A stretch of 64,000 bases of DNA from an uncultured Clostridia bacterium (GCA_949482135.1 CASYFC010000001.1:248001-312000); one strand, 5' to 3'; positions 48,400-57,472 are shown, counted from the stretch's first letter. The notes: generated by a model not told the origin, from the sequence alone. Program-made: numbers and translations.

Positions 48400-48750
48400 T
48401 TACTTTTTCCAAACCCTTGAAATATTCCTTTTTTCCTTTTCTTTCAAACAATTAAATATATCAATATTTAATTTATTACATACACAAGATAATACATAAA
48501 ATACATCTGAAACTTCACCTTCAATAGTATCATAATTGTATTTTTTATTTACATCAATCGCCATATCTGTTGCTTCTTTTCTAATTGCTTTTGCAAGTTC
48601 TCCTATTTCTTCTGTTAATAATAACATTGTTTTAGTAATTTCTTGTGAATTAAAACCTCTAATCTCATTTACATTATTAACATATTCTTGAACCTCTCTT
48701 AATGATTTATTTTCATTTAGTTCATTCCATAAATTTAATTGTTCTTCCAT
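48400..48750 (-). CDS. MazG-like nucleotide pyrophosphohydrolase
   Basis: 116 residues. MazG signature helices are clear: MLLLTEEIGELAKAIRKEAT (E-E-x-G-E) and DTIEGEVSDVFYVLSCVCNKL (E-x-x-D). These all-alpha enzymes hydrolyse nucleoside triphosphates to monophosphates and pyrophosphate and clean the pool. Single-domain form, as in the small MazG/RS21-C6 group. It is the last gene of the eleven-gene operon E, 1 nt after the P-loop kinase gene, and parallels the RdgB at the end of operon A: both large operons end with a house-cleaning pyrophosphohydrolase. Confidence 0.88.
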   Translation of the reverse strand: MEEQLNLWNELNENKSLREVQEYVNNVNEIRGFNSQEITKTMLLLTEEIGELAKAIRKEATDMAIDVNKKYNYDTIEGEVSDVFYVLSCVCNKLNIDIFNCLKEKEKRNISRVWKK

Positions 48751-48751
48751 T

Positions 48752-49321
48752 TTATTCTCCTAGTATTCTTTTATTTATTTTACTCATAATATCTTCAATG
48801 TTAACTTTTGAAAAATCTGTAGTATCTACAATAATTTCATCTTTATCAATTTTGAATTCTTTTAATTTATTTGAATATTTTACATATTCTTCAAAGTCAT
48901 CAAAGGTACCATTTGAAACTAATCCTTGATGTCTTTCTTCTGAGTATTCTCTTTTTAAAAATCTTTGATGAAGAGTCTTTAAATCTCCTTCAAATCTTAT
49001 TGTAATACACTTGTAATTATATTTATTTGTTAAATTATTTAAAACTTCTATAGCTTCTTTCACAAAATTACTTTCAAGTATAAAAGCTTGATTAGCTTTC
49101 ATTAATTGTTCCGCTATATTATAAAATACTGAATAGCTACTTGCTCCAAGCATTCTTTTTTCTTCATAACTCAAATCATTATTACACATAGAATCAAATA
49201 AAATTTCTTTTAATTCATCTTTACTAAAAAATGGAATTTCAAGTTCTTTAGCAATCATTTTTCCATATGTTGTTTTTCCTCCAGCTAAATCTCCACAAAT
49301 TACTATAAAATAATTATCCAC
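48752..49321 (-). CDS. P-loop small-molecule kinase (AAA_33-like)
   Basis: 189 residues. Walker A CGDLAGGKTTYGKMIAKEL at the N-terminus, a helix with FFSKDELKEILFDSM, and a lid-like RFLKREYSEERHQG. The pattern fits the P-loop kinase group that includes zeta-toxin, chloramphenicol phosphotransferase and AAA_33 proteins; the AFILESNFVKEA strand with acidic end serves as the Walker B-like site. The substrate is unknown. It overlaps nothing and lies directly after the 99-residue gene in operon E. Confidence 0.8.
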   Translation of the reverse strand: MDNYFIVICGDLAGGKTTYGKMIAKELEIPFFSKDELKEILFDSMCNNDLSYEEKRMLGASSYSVFYNIAEQLMKANQAFILESNFVKEAIEVLNNLTNKYNYKCITIRFEGDLKTLHQRFLKREYSEERHQGLVSNGTFDDFEEYVKYSNKLKEFKIDKDEIIVDTTDFSKVNIEDIMSKINKRILGE

Positions 49322-49621
49322 TTATTTACCCTCATTTTCATTTAAATTTTCATAAATATATGCTAATTCATATAGTTTTTCTGTAGCTGTTTTTTCCGAG
49401 AAGAAATATGTGTTTTTTAGATAAGTTAATATATCATAATCTTCTGGAAAAGTTCTTATACAATCATCTAATAGTAGCATAAAACTTTTATTATTTTCTG
49501 GCAATTTTATTTGATTTAATTTAACTAATAAAATTTCTTTAAATATTTCTTCCATTTCTTTTAGTGCTTTTTTAGAATCTTTATTTTTTATTGTTTCTAA
49601 AATATTATTATCTTTCATCAT
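49322..49621 (-). CDS. Small helical protein of operon E, unknown
   Basis: 99 residues from the ATG at 49621 (GAGGTGAAACAG upstream); a longer frame to 49651 overlaps the previous gene further. All-helical: MEEIFKEILLVKLNQIKL, FMLLLDDCIRTFPEDYDIL and EKLYELAYIYENLNENEG. No family was recognised. It overlaps the end of the 353-residue gene by about 14 nt and abuts the kinase gene, so its synthesis is coupled. It could be a small partner subunit of the kinase or of the larger unknown protein. Confidence 0.6.
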   Translation of the reverse strand: MMKDNNILETIKNKDSKKALKEMEEIFKEILLVKLNQIKLPENNKSFMLLLDDCIRTFPEDYDILTYLKNTYFFSEKTATEKLYELAYIYENLNENEGK

Positions 49622-50669
49622 TTTCTGTTTCACCTCTATACAAAACATCATTTAATCTCTTAGCGCTTGGGTTATCCTCTGCTTCATATTCTAAGATTTC
49701 TCTATCCTCTTCATCTAATACAAAATGTATTCCTACTTTACCATTTTGTGCAAATCTTATTATTCTTTCATGAGTTTCTTCTGGAATTGAAGGTATGTTA
49801 TTTTCTACTAAAAAAGCATCTATTTCACCTTTATCACAGTGCATAACTACTGGCGCAATTCCATCTATTTCCCTTATTATAAGCCTAAGAGTTTCACTTC
49901 CATTTATAGCAACTTCTTTTCTCTCATTTAATGCTGTTACTTTTACTCGTGAATTTTCATTTTTTGCAACATTTAATAATATTGTTTTTAACATCTGTTG
50001 TTTTAACGTCCACAATTCATTTCTAATATTAAGTCCTAAAAATAAATTGTTTAATTCTTCAGGTGTACTGATTTCTTCTAGAGTAACTGCTTCTTTTATT
50101 AATATTTCTTCTAAATTTATAGTTGCATCTGTCTCTCTTCCTTGTTTAATTGCTTCTCTTGTATCTAACAAATTATATTTATATTTTGGATTCAAAAAAT
50201 ACTTTAAATATAATTCATTCATTCTAAATTTTTTCTCTTTTCCGACAACTTCGTTTTCAAGATGATGAGCTATTCTATTTGACCAAAAACATAATTTTAG
50301 AGCAATACTTTCTGTAGTAGCATTTTGAGCACCTTCTAATTCCTTTACCAATATTTGCTCAACTAATTCGTTATCAAATTCTCTATCAAACCATTCTGTT
50401 GATATACTACTTCTTGCCATTCTAGTTATTTCATCTAAATAACTAGATTTTACTATAATCGTTAATAAAGAATGCAAACATTCTAACATTTCTTCTCTGT
50501 TTATTTCTGATTCAGAAAATGTACTCATATTAAAATTTCTTAAACTAGTTATTTGTTCATTAGAAATCACTTTTATAATTTGTTTTTCTTTTTTTCTTTC
50601 AGCTTCTTGTCTTCTACTACGCTCAGCATCTCTTCTTTGCTTTTGTTTTTCTTTATTACTTTTCTTCAT
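49608..50669 (-). CDS. Unknown 353-residue protein
   Basis: The N-terminus is extremely basic and charged (KKSNKEKQKQRRDAERSRRQ, then EAERKKEKQ), likely a nucleic-acid- or ribosome-binding tail or coiled coil. The rest is helical with few strands: a helix-rich middle (EQILVKELEGAQNATTESIA, then FWSNRIAHHLENEVVGKEKKF) and a C-terminal alpha/beta part (SETLRLIIREIDGIAPVVMH, KVGIHFVLDEEDREILEYEA). I do not recognise the family. It lies in operon E, 22 nt after the phosphoesterase-methyltransferase fusion. No enzyme motif is evident. Confidence 0.65.
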   Translation of the reverse strand: MKKSNKEKQKQRRDAERSRRQEAERKKEKQIIKVISNEQITSLRNFNMSTFSESEINREEMLECLHSLLTIIVKSSYLDEITRMARSSISTEWFDREFDNELVEQILVKELEGAQNATTESIALKLCFWSNRIAHHLENEVVGKEKKFRMNELYLKYFLNPKYKYNLLDTREAIKQGRETDATINLEEILIKEAVTLEEISTPEELNNLFLGLNIRNELWTLKQQMLKTILLNVAKNENSRVKVTALNERKEVAINGSETLRLIIREIDGIAPVVMHCDKGEIDAFLVENNIPSIPEETHERIIRFAQNGKVGIHFVLDEEDREILEYEAEDNPSAKRLNDVLYRGETENDER

Positions 50670-50691
50670 AATTTTTCCTCATATATACATA

Positions 50692-52086
50692 TTATTTTTT
50701 TAAAATAAATTCCCAAAGAGCTTTCCTTCTATCAAGTCTGACTGTTATATTCTCATTTAAGCTAATTACCTTCCAGTCTTTTGTAAAAATATCAAATTGT
50801 TCTTTATTAAATAATCTATAATATCTATCATAATCATAATAAAAGTTTTTTTCAATTTCTTTTGTTGTTTCTTTTACATAATCTTCATTTTGGTCCGAAT
50901 TAACCCTTCCAATAAATAATCCATTTGGTTTTAAGACTCTATATATCTCCTTAAATATTTCTATTGTATCTTTCATATTAAAATAATGAATTGATAAATT
51001 AGCATTAATTAATCCCGCAAAATTATCACAAAAAGGTAGCTTTTCTTTAACATTGAGTTGCATTGTTTTGCTATTAGGAATTAATTCTCTTAATTTTTCT
51101 AATGCAACATCTGAAATATCACAAGATAATACATCAAATCCTCTATTTAATAGCCACTTAGTATCTTGACCTAACCCACAACCTAAATCAATTGCTTTTT
51201 TGTTTTCAACTTTTTCAATTTCACTACTATATTTTTCCATCCAACTGTCTTTTAAAAAATCTGTTTTATTATCTTGTAAATTCTTTTCCCAATAACCTTT
51301 ATCCCAATATTCTTTACTATTCTCTAATTTGTTTTTATTTTTTCTATAAATTGCTGTAGTTAATTCTAATATATAGTTTTCTATACTTATACTATTGTTT
51401 TTTTTAGCAAGTTCTATTTCTTTATCTATATCATAAGGCACTCTTACAAACTGTATTGATAATGGAGATTTTCCTTGTTTTTGTCCAAATTCTCCTTCTA
51501 AAATTGTATAATAAGCTTGAAGAGTCTCACTCATGTCTTTAGCATTTTCATCATGATGTAAAAATTCTATAACATTTCCAACACTTCCAACATTTACAAG
51601 TGTTTTATTATAAAACTTTTGCATATATTGTATATGAATATCTCCATATAATACTATATCTGGAATTATATTATTTTCATCTTCAAATAATTTCATTTTA
51701 TTTTCTACTGTATCAAAATCTGTAACTCTATAATGTAAATCATTTTTAGAAGCATGAAACATTCTAATTAAACTTCCACTTAGGTAAAAATCATAATACA
51801 TTGGAAGTTCATCTAGAAACTTTAGTCTATCTTCTCCAATTTTTTCTCTATGCCAATTATAATGTTTGCCTTCATCATTTACTGTAGAATCATCTGTATT
51901 ACCTTTTACTATAACTTCGCACTTTTCTTTGGCTAAATCTATGACTTCACATGGTGATGATCCTTTTAAGCTTAAATCACCTAAGCAAAATATTCTTTTT
52001 ATTCCTCTTTTTTCTATATCATCTAATACTGCTTTAAATGCTGTTATATTAGAATGTATATCTGATAAAATTGCAATTTTTTCCAT
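50692..52086 (-). CDS. Metallophosphoesterase-methyltransferase fusion
   Basis: 464 residues. Residues 1-225 are a calcineurin-like phosphoesterase: IAILSDIHSNITAFKAVLDD, FCLGDLSLKGSSP, VKGNTDDS and, later, DIVLYGDIHIQYMQKF with the GDxH-type metal ligands. Residues 280-464 are a class I methyltransferase: KAIDLGCGLGQDTKWLLNRG, LSCDISDVALEKLREL and FAGLINANLSIHYFNMKDT. The fusion links phosphate removal to methyl transfer, perhaps acting on the same nucleotide or on a phospho-sugar. The join around residues 230-275 is a helical linker. In operon E it follows the ATP-grasp gene by 43 nt. Confidence 0.82.
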   Translation of the reverse strand: MEKIAILSDIHSNITAFKAVLDDIEKRGIKRIFCLGDLSLKGSSPCEVIDLAKEKCEVIVKGNTDDSTVNDEGKHYNWHREKIGEDRLKFLDELPMYYDFYLSGSLIRMFHASKNDLHYRVTDFDTVENKMKLFEDENNIIPDIVLYGDIHIQYMQKFYNKTLVNVGSVGNVIEFLHHDENAKDMSETLQAYYTILEGEFGQKQGKSPLSIQFVRVPYDIDKEIELAKKNNSISIENYILELTTAIYRKNKNKLENSKEYWDKGYWEKNLQDNKTDFLKDSWMEKYSSEIEKVENKKAIDLGCGLGQDTKWLLNRGFDVLSCDISDVALEKLRELIPNSKTMQLNVKEKLPFCDNFAGLINANLSIHYFNMKDTIEIFKEIYRVLKPNGLFIGRVNSDQNEDYVKETTKEIEKNFYYDYDRYYRLFNKEQFDIFTKDWKVISLNENITVRLDRRKALWEFILKK

Positions 52087-52129
52087 TTATGTTCCTTTCT
52101 TTTACTAATAATTATATTTGCTCAATATA

Positions 52130-53131
52130 TTATTTCTCCTTTGTTTCAGGAAATATTAAATCAACCATATATTTAGCAACATTTCTTGGCTTTCCATGGC
52201 TTGGTCTCATATGCATATGTATTCCTGGAACTGTATTTATTTCTACAATATTATACATATCAGATGTTTGATTTTCTTCAATATTCTTACTCATATAATC
52301 AATTCCGACATAAGATAATCCTGAAAAAGTATCTAAAATCTTTTTACAATTCTCTATAACAGAACTATGAACTTTATCTGTATAATCTATACATAACCCG
52401 CCTTTTGCAACATTTGAGTTATGTCTCAAATATACTTTTTCGTTTTCTTTTGGAATATCTTCCATTGAAATATTATTCTTTTTCATATATATTTCTGTAA
52501 TTTCATCTATTGCTATTGGACATAATGAATTTGTTCTTGCTTTTCTTTTTTCGTTTTCTATTTCTATCAATTGTAATATTGTATGTTTTCCATCACCAAT
52601 CACAGAAGCTGGGTCTCTATGTAATACTGCATAGTCACCATTTTTAGTTAGAAATACTCTATATTCTTTTCCTTCAAATTGTTTTTCTATTATGAATGGC
52701 TTTTTTATACCATTTACAAAAACTCTAGTAACAATATTTTCTAGCTCAGTTTCATTTTCTATATCCATATAAATATTGTCCCCATGAGAACCAAATACAG
52801 GTTTTATAACAATTGGAAATCCTATCTTTCTTGCATATAATATACTTAATTTCCATTCTTCTGGAAAAAACTTTTCACCAGTTGGTACACTAACTTCAGA
52901 TTGCTCGAGAATCTTTTTTGTTACATATTTATCTCCACATATAATAGAAACAGAGTATGGAGTAATAGAAGAATCTCTATCTAAAATCCATTCTATATGT
53001 TTCTCATACTCTGCTCTTATAAGTTCCATTTCTTTGTAGATAACCTCAACATTAATTCCTCTTGATTGCATCTCTATTATAAATAATCTTTGATTAGTAT
53101 GCAACTGAGATAATTCATATTCATCTACCAT
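52130..53131 (-). CDS. ATP-grasp ligase
   Basis: 333 residues. ATP-grasp core: DKYVTKKILEQSEVSVPTGE, GFPIVIKPVFGSHGDNIY with the Lys and glycine loop, then IIEKQFEGKEYRVFLTKNGD and RDPASVIGDGKHTILQLIEI, and metal-binding acid residues in YVGIDYMSKNI and YNIVEINTVPGIHM. The last segments match the cyanophycin synthetase/GshAB/RimK branch, which joins amino acids or peptides to carboxylates. The start shares one base with the stop of the Ser/Tyr-rich gene (TAATG). A ligase for conjugating an amino acid to a small molecule, or to the Ser/Tyr-rich protein, fits the context. Confidence 0.85.
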   Translation of the reverse strand: MVDEYELSQLHTNQRLFIIEMQSRGINVEVIYKEMELIRAEYEKHIEWILDRDSSITPYSVSIICGDKYVTKKILEQSEVSVPTGEKFFPEEWKLSILYARKIGFPIVIKPVFGSHGDNIYMDIENETELENIVTRVFVNGIKKPFIIEKQFEGKEYRVFLTKNGDYAVLHRDPASVIGDGKHTILQLIEIENEKRKARTNSLCPIAIDEITEIYMKKNNISMEDIPKENEKVYLRHNSNVAKGGLCIDYTDKVHSSVIENCKKILDTFSGLSYVGIDYMSKNIEENQTSDMYNIVEINTVPGIHMHMRPSHGKPRNVAKYMVDLIFPETKEK

Positions 53132-53511
53132 TATTCTCTTTCACCTTTACCATCTAACAAATTTCTTCTTAAATCAGCTTTTAATTTTGCTTTTAGTTCA
53201 TCAGCTACTTCTCTAACTATTTGACCTTTACTATCTTGTACTTCTTGTCTTACTTCTTCTTTTATTTCTTGATAAAACTCTTGATATAATTCATCAAGTA
53301 TTTCTGCTCTCATAACTCCAATATCTGGTCTTTTTTCTTGATCTTCTACTGGTCTAAAAATTCTATTTTGATTTTGTGATGAAACAGTTGTTGATCTTTT
53401 AGGAGTAGCTTTAGGTGTAGTGCTTGTTTCTCTTGATTCACTACTAAAACTACTATAGCTATTATAGCTTGATACTGAACTTCTTGATTCTCCATCTCTT
53501 GATTCTGACAT
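53131..53511 (-). CDS. Ser/Tyr-rich small protein of operon E
   Basis: 126 residues. The N-terminal 50 residues are Ser-rich with Tyr and Phe (RSSVSSYNSYSSFSSESRE), then Thr/Pro, then an acidic helical domain (AEILDELYQEFYQEIKEEV, QDSKGQIVREVADELKAKL). It resembles the two proteins at 20251 and 20738 in design (Ser/Tyr tail plus helical core), though the tract lies after a charged leader and the core differs. Here it lies between the BtaA-like gene and the ATP-grasp gene, and its stop overlaps the ATP-grasp start, so it could be a substrate or carrier of the enzymes. Function unknown. Confidence 0.65.
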   Translation of the reverse strand: MSESRDGESRSSVSSYNSYSSFSSESRETSTTPKATPKRSTTVSSQNQNRIFRPVEDQEKRPDIGVMRAEILDELYQEFYQEIKEEVRQEVQDSKGQIVREVADELKAKLKADLRRNLLDGKGERE

Positions 53512-53534
53512 ACTAAAACCTCCTACAAAATATT

Positions 53535-54461
53535 CTAAATTATAATTACACTATCAATGCAATTTTTCATTACACTTGTAAATTTTTCTTCAGTAAATGT
53601 AATATTTAATTTATTAAATATTTTTTTCCTAAGTAATGAGTTGTCAATTTCACTTCTATAGCTTTTCTGTTTAATATTATATAAATAAGCACAAACGATT
53701 TTATTATTTTCTTTTTTAAATTTATATATGATTTCTTTTATATATTCTTCTAAATAATTTATTTCCATATCATATATATTTTTTATGTAATCGCTAATAT
53801 TTGACATCAGAATTATATCATAGCTTCCTATATTTGGCAACTTATTAAAATCTATATCTTTAAAATTAGAATTTATTAAAAATATTTCTTTTTCTTTGAC
53901 CTTTTCTTTTGCTTTTTTAAATTCTACTTCATCTTTTAAATATAAATTCGAAAATACTTTCAAAGAATTATTATCATATTTATTATTAAAAACACAAGAA
54001 TTTCTGAAATCATATCCATTATTGTTAAAATTTTCATATAATATATCTAAACATTCTTTTCCATTATCAGATAACTTTGTTCTTAACTTGTTTAGATATA
54101 TTTCATATGATAATGCATTTATATTTTTATCTATATCATTTTTTTCATTTATTAAAAAGAACTCTAAAAATTCCTTATAGTCTAATTGTTCTAAAGCAAT
54201 TAATTTAAGCTCAGTAAAAATCAAAGCTAAATAATTCATATCAAATCCAACAATTTTTTTTGCTCCACAATAAATTGCATTTATAATATGATCACCAGAT
54301 GCTGCAACAGTTAGAACATTTTTGTTTACGAAATCTATGCTTTTAAAATATCCACTGATATTCTCTGTAGTAAAAGAATAAACTTTAGATAGGTTATTAA
54401 AGTTTTCTGTGTCTAAATCTTTTAAATCAACTTTAATTTTATTAATATATTTTATATTCAT
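53535..54461 (-). CDS. BtaA/DUF3419-like SAM-dependent transferase
   Basis: 308 residues from the ATG at 54461 (GGAGAAATTA upstream), whose start abuts the end of the radical SAM gene. NVLTVAASGDHIINAIYCGA and KIVGFDMNYLALIFTELKLI match motif I and II of DUF3419/BtaA proteins, which transfer the 3-amino-3-carboxypropyl group of SAM in betaine lipid synthesis. YDIILMSNISDYIKNIYDME is a motif IV-like segment. In this operon an aminocarboxypropyl or methyl transfer to a small molecule is equally possible. Recognition by eye, moderate. Confidence 0.65.
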   Translation of the reverse strand: MNIKYINKIKVDLKDLDTENFNNLSKVYSFTTENISGYFKSIDFVNKNVLTVAASGDHIINAIYCGAKKIVGFDMNYLALIFTELKLIALEQLDYKEFLEFFLINEKNDIDKNINALSYEIYLNKLRTKLSDNGKECLDILYENFNNNGYDFRNSCVFNNKYDNNSLKVFSNLYLKDEVEFKKAKEKVKEKEIFLINSNFKDIDFNKLPNIGSYDIILMSNISDYIKNIYDMEINYLEEYIKEIIYKFKKENNKIVCAYLYNIKQKSYRSEIDNSLLRKKIFNKLNITFTEEKFTSVMKNCIDSVIII

Positions 54462-55402
54462 TAATTTCTCCTCTTTATTGGACAACCTGTTATTTTATTT
54501 ATTTCTAAATATTTCAAATATTTTTGTATTGGTTCAGAATTGATAATTTCATTAAAAGAATTATTTTTTAAAGTTAATTTCGATTTATACTCTGGATTTT
54601 TTGAAACAATCCTTGTACATGGTGAAATCTCTCCTAAATTATTTATATATATAAATTTGTTTACAGCAGGACATATTTCTTCTGATTTACATATCTTGTT
54701 TTCTGATAAGCTATATTTCACTTTTATTTTCTTTTCGTATTTTTTAGTTATGTTTTGTACCTCTTGTTTTACGCTTTCTAAACTTCTTTTTGAAAGAAGT
54801 TCATCATCTTCTTCTAGTCTTCCCATTGCTTCCATAAAGGAAAAAATTATTTCATTTACATTTAGATTTATTGCTAACTCTACTATTTTTTCTAAATCAT
54901 TTTCATTTTCTTTATATATTACTGTTCCAAGCCTTGTATAAATTCCAGCTTCAGTCAGATATTTAATTCCTCTTATTGTTGATTCAAATGTATTTTTTCC
55001 TCTTACATATTCATGTGAATTTTTATCATATCCATCTAAACTCACATGTACCATAGGAAAATTCATTTGCTTAAGTTGTATTACTATCTCTTTTGTAAGT
55101 AATGAAGCATTACTTGAAATATCCATATCAAATCCAAGCTCTGATGCATATTTTAGTATTTCTATCATATCTTTTCTTACAAATGGCTCTCCTCCTGTAA
55201 ATTTAATATAAGTAAAATTGTTTTCTTTTAAATCTTTTATAGTTCTTTTTGCTTCTTCTGTTGATAATTCATTTTCGTATTTTTGAGCTTCACAACTAAA
55301 CATGCAATAACTACAATGATAATTACATGTATTTGTTATTTCCCATAAAACTCTACCACCATTTTCTGGTATTCTAAATATGCAAAATGGATATCTATTC
55401 AT
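54461..55402 (-). CDS. Radical SAM protein, SPASM-type
   Basis: 313 residues. Cluster motif ITNTCNYHCSYCMFSC, then YIKFTGGEPFVRKDMIEILK, SSNASLLTKEIV and VHVSLDGYDKNSHEYVRG. Late Cys residues (KSEEICPAVNKFIYINNLG, ISPCTRIV, GCPIKRRN) resemble a SPASM auxiliary-cluster domain. Such enzymes often modify peptides, but MoaA- and PqqE-like uses are also known. The end overlaps the BtaA-like start and the start overlaps the CoaE-like stop. It is one of two radical SAM proteins in operon E. Confidence 0.88.
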   Translation of the reverse strand: MNRYPFCIFRIPENGGRVLWEITNTCNYHCSYCMFSCEAQKYENELSTEEAKRTIKDLKENNFTYIKFTGGEPFVRKDMIEILKYASELGFDMDISSNASLLTKEIVIQLKQMNFPMVHVSLDGYDKNSHEYVRGKNTFESTIRGIKYLTEAGIYTRLGTVIYKENENDLEKIVELAINLNVNEIIFSFMEAMGRLEEDDELLSKRSLESVKQEVQNITKKYEKKIKVKYSLSENKICKSEEICPAVNKFIYINNLGEISPCTRIVSKNPEYKSKLTLKNNSFNEIINSEPIQKYLKYLEINKITGCPIKRRN

Positions 55403-55952
55403 ATAATCCTACTTTCTTTAAAAGATTTTCATACTCTTCTATTTGTGGATTACAACTAACTTCTAAAATAAAACTTTCCTTTTCTATTTTTTTTATCTCT
55501 ACAATTTTTTCTTTATTTGTTAATTGTAATTTCATCCTTGTAATAATATCTTCTTTATTTAAATTTGATTTTTTCAATCTTTGAATTTGAATTTCTCGAG
55601 TACAATTTATCATTATTATAGAATCTATTAAATCATAAAATTTATCTTCTATAAGCAATGCCCACTCTATAAAAATAAATCCGTCATTTAAATTTATTTG
55701 ACTAGTTAGAAATTCTCTAATCTTAGGATTTATATATTCTTTATATTTCTGCATTTCAAGTTTATTTGTATATATTTTTTTATTAAGCTCTTCTTTATTT
55801 ATTTTTTCTTTATCTAATATATTTCTTCTAATATCATCTACATCAATAAATATAGCACTAATATTATTTTTCTTACAGATTTCTTTAAACTTTTCTACAG
55901 CATAACTTTTTCCACTTCCAATAGACCCCGTTATTCCAATTACTTTTTTCAT
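55395..55952 (-). CDS. Dephospho-CoA kinase-like P-loop kinase
   Basis: 185 residues. Walker A GITGSIGSGKSYAVEKFKEI opens it and SAIFIDVDDIRRNILD is the DxD-x-x-R motif used by CoaE, which phosphorylates the ribose 3'-hydroxyl of dephospho-CoA. FIFIEWALLIEDKFYDLID and INCTREIQIQRLKKSNLNKE follow the family order. The family's usual R-x-R lid residues differ. A second CoaE in a secondary-metabolism-like operon may phosphorylate another 3'-OH substrate. It is 3 nt from the B12-type radical SAM gene and overlaps the next gene by 8 nt. Confidence 0.75.
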   Translation of the reverse strand: MKKVIGITGSIGSGKSYAVEKFKEICKKNNISAIFIDVDDIRRNILDKEKINKEELNKKIYTNKLEMQKYKEYINPKIREFLTSQINLNDGFIFIEWALLIEDKFYDLIDSIIMINCTREIQIQRLKKSNLNKEDIITRMKLQLTNKEKIVEIKKIEKESFILEVSCNPQIEEYENLLKKVGLYE

Positions 55953-55955
55953 TTA

Positions 55956-57329
55956 TTACTCCCAATCAATTCCATATCTTGAAGGACAGAAAGATAAAAA
56001 TTTAATTTTTCCTTCTTTATTTCTTAATGCTTCTAAATCTTCCCACTCTTTAACATTTCGAACAATTTTATAATCTCTTTCTTTCAACTTTTCTATTAAG
56101 TAGTCTACATCTTTTAATAACTCATTATTTCTATATTCTGAATTTTCTACAATAGGCTTGTCACTATGTATATATTGAATTGGAAGTTTATCTTTTTGGG
56201 CCAAATTATTATATATTGTAGTTCCAAGTCTTAGAGATAAAAAATGTCCTCTTATTTCATCTGGCTCTGTCTCTAATATAAAATCTATTGTTTTTTTCAT
56301 ATCTTCTTGCTTTGTTGTTGGCAAGTCAAATATAAAACTTGTTCTCACTCTAAAACCTGTTTGCTTTGCTTCTTTTATAACTTGTTTTGCATATTCTATA
56401 TCAAAACTTTTATTGTTGTTTTCTAGTACTCTTTGACTACCTGTTTCAATCCCAAAATGTAACCATCTAAATCCTGCTTTATACATCAGATTAAATGTTA
56501 CTTTATCATAAGTATTTATGCTTGCTAAACATCCCAATGTAATAATTATTTTCTTTTCTAAAATAATTTTACTTATTTCTTTCATTCTCTCTTTGCTTGC
56601 TGTTGCATTATCATCTAAAAAAATTATTTTTTTACTATTATATTTGTTTACTAAGTATTCAATTTCTTTCACAACATTTTCTGCGCTTTTACATCTCCAA
56701 GCTCCCCAGTAATTATAAGTTGGACAGAAATCACATCTATTTATACACCCTCTACTTGAAAGTATACTTCTTATATCTATATAATCATTCACATCTACTA
56801 AATCTCTATTAGCAATTGGCAATTTATTAAAGTCAAATTTATCTTTATTAGATGGTTTTATTATCACTTTATTGTTCTTTTTAAAAACAATTCCTTCTAT
56901 ATCATTTATATTTTGAGATTCATCTAAAATACTTATAATTGTATTTTCAACTTCTCCTATAATTCCTATATCAAAATTTATTTCGTCTATTATTTTAGGA
57001 TTATAAGTTACTGTTTTTCCAATCATAATAGTTTTTATATTATTTGATTTTAATACAGTATTTATATTTGCAATGTGTTCTAATGCTTTTTGTGTATGAA
57101 GTGGTATATGATAGTCATAAGAAACAATGGCTACATCTGGTATAAATTCACTACATATATACTTACTTAGAGCATCACAGTCCATTTTTTTGCAATCCAT
57201 ATCTAAAAAATTTACATTATATTTTTTCTCTTGTAAATATGTTCCCAAACCTATAACATCAATTGGTTCTATTAATAACTTAGGTTCAGAATAAGGTATA
57301 TTGGGTGGATTTATTAATAAAATGTTCAT
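55956..57329 (-). CDS. B12-binding domain radical SAM protein
   Basis: 457 residues. The N-terminal domain (about 1-130) is a cobalamin-binding Rossmann fold: ILLINPPNIPYSEPKLL, VIGLGTYLQEKKYNVNFLDM, DVAIVSYDYHIPLHTQKALE, with no D-x-H-x-x-G motif. The radical SAM cluster is SSRGCINRCDFCPTYNYWGA (about residues 190-210), followed by IIFLDDNATASKERMKEISK and HFGIETGSQRVLENNNKSF, as in the MiaB-like/BchE class. Such enzymes methylate or rearrange unactivated carbons. It is the first gene of operon E. Confidence 0.88.
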   Translation of the reverse strand: MNILLINPPNIPYSEPKLLIEPIDVIGLGTYLQEKKYNVNFLDMDCKKMDCDALSKYICSEFIPDVAIVSYDYHIPLHTQKALEHIANINTVLKSNNIKTIMIGKTVTYNPKIIDEINFDIGIIGEVENTIISILDESQNINDIEGIVFKKNNKVIIKPSNKDKFDFNKLPIANRDLVDVNDYIDIRSILSSRGCINRCDFCPTYNYWGAWRCKSAENVVKEIEYLVNKYNSKKIIFLDDNATASKERMKEISKIILEKKIIITLGCLASINTYDKVTFNLMYKAGFRWLHFGIETGSQRVLENNNKSFDIEYAKQVIKEAKQTGFRVRTSFIFDLPTTKQEDMKKTIDFILETEPDEIRGHFLSLRLGTTIYNNLAQKDKLPIQYIHSDKPIVENSEYRNNELLKDVDYLIEKLKERDYKIVRNVKEWEDLEALRNKEGKIKFLSFCPSRYGIDWE

Positions 57330-57360
57330 ATACTACTCCCTTCTTATAAATATTTTCGCT

Positions 57361-57403
57361 ATTTTATCACATTATTAGCCATTTTTCTAGATTATTTACA
57401 TAA
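57361..57403 (-). promoter_or_regulatory. Candidate promoter region of operon E with TTATGTAA box
   Basis: Minus-strand TAAAAT (57361-57366) with extended -10 TGTGA. The best -35 (TAGAAA) is weak. TTATGTAA lies upstream at 57396-57403. Confidence 0.45.
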
Positions 57404-57439
57404 AAAGTTTGTTTTATTTACTTTTGCCTAATAAAATAA

Positions 57440-57472
57440 CTGAGAGGGACGCCACTGGGCATCCCTCTTAGT
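57440..57472. terminator. Terminator of the 64-residue gene
   Basis: GAGAGGGACGCC pairs with GGGCATCCCTCTT (near-perfect). It follows the stop at 57486. Confidence 0.75.
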
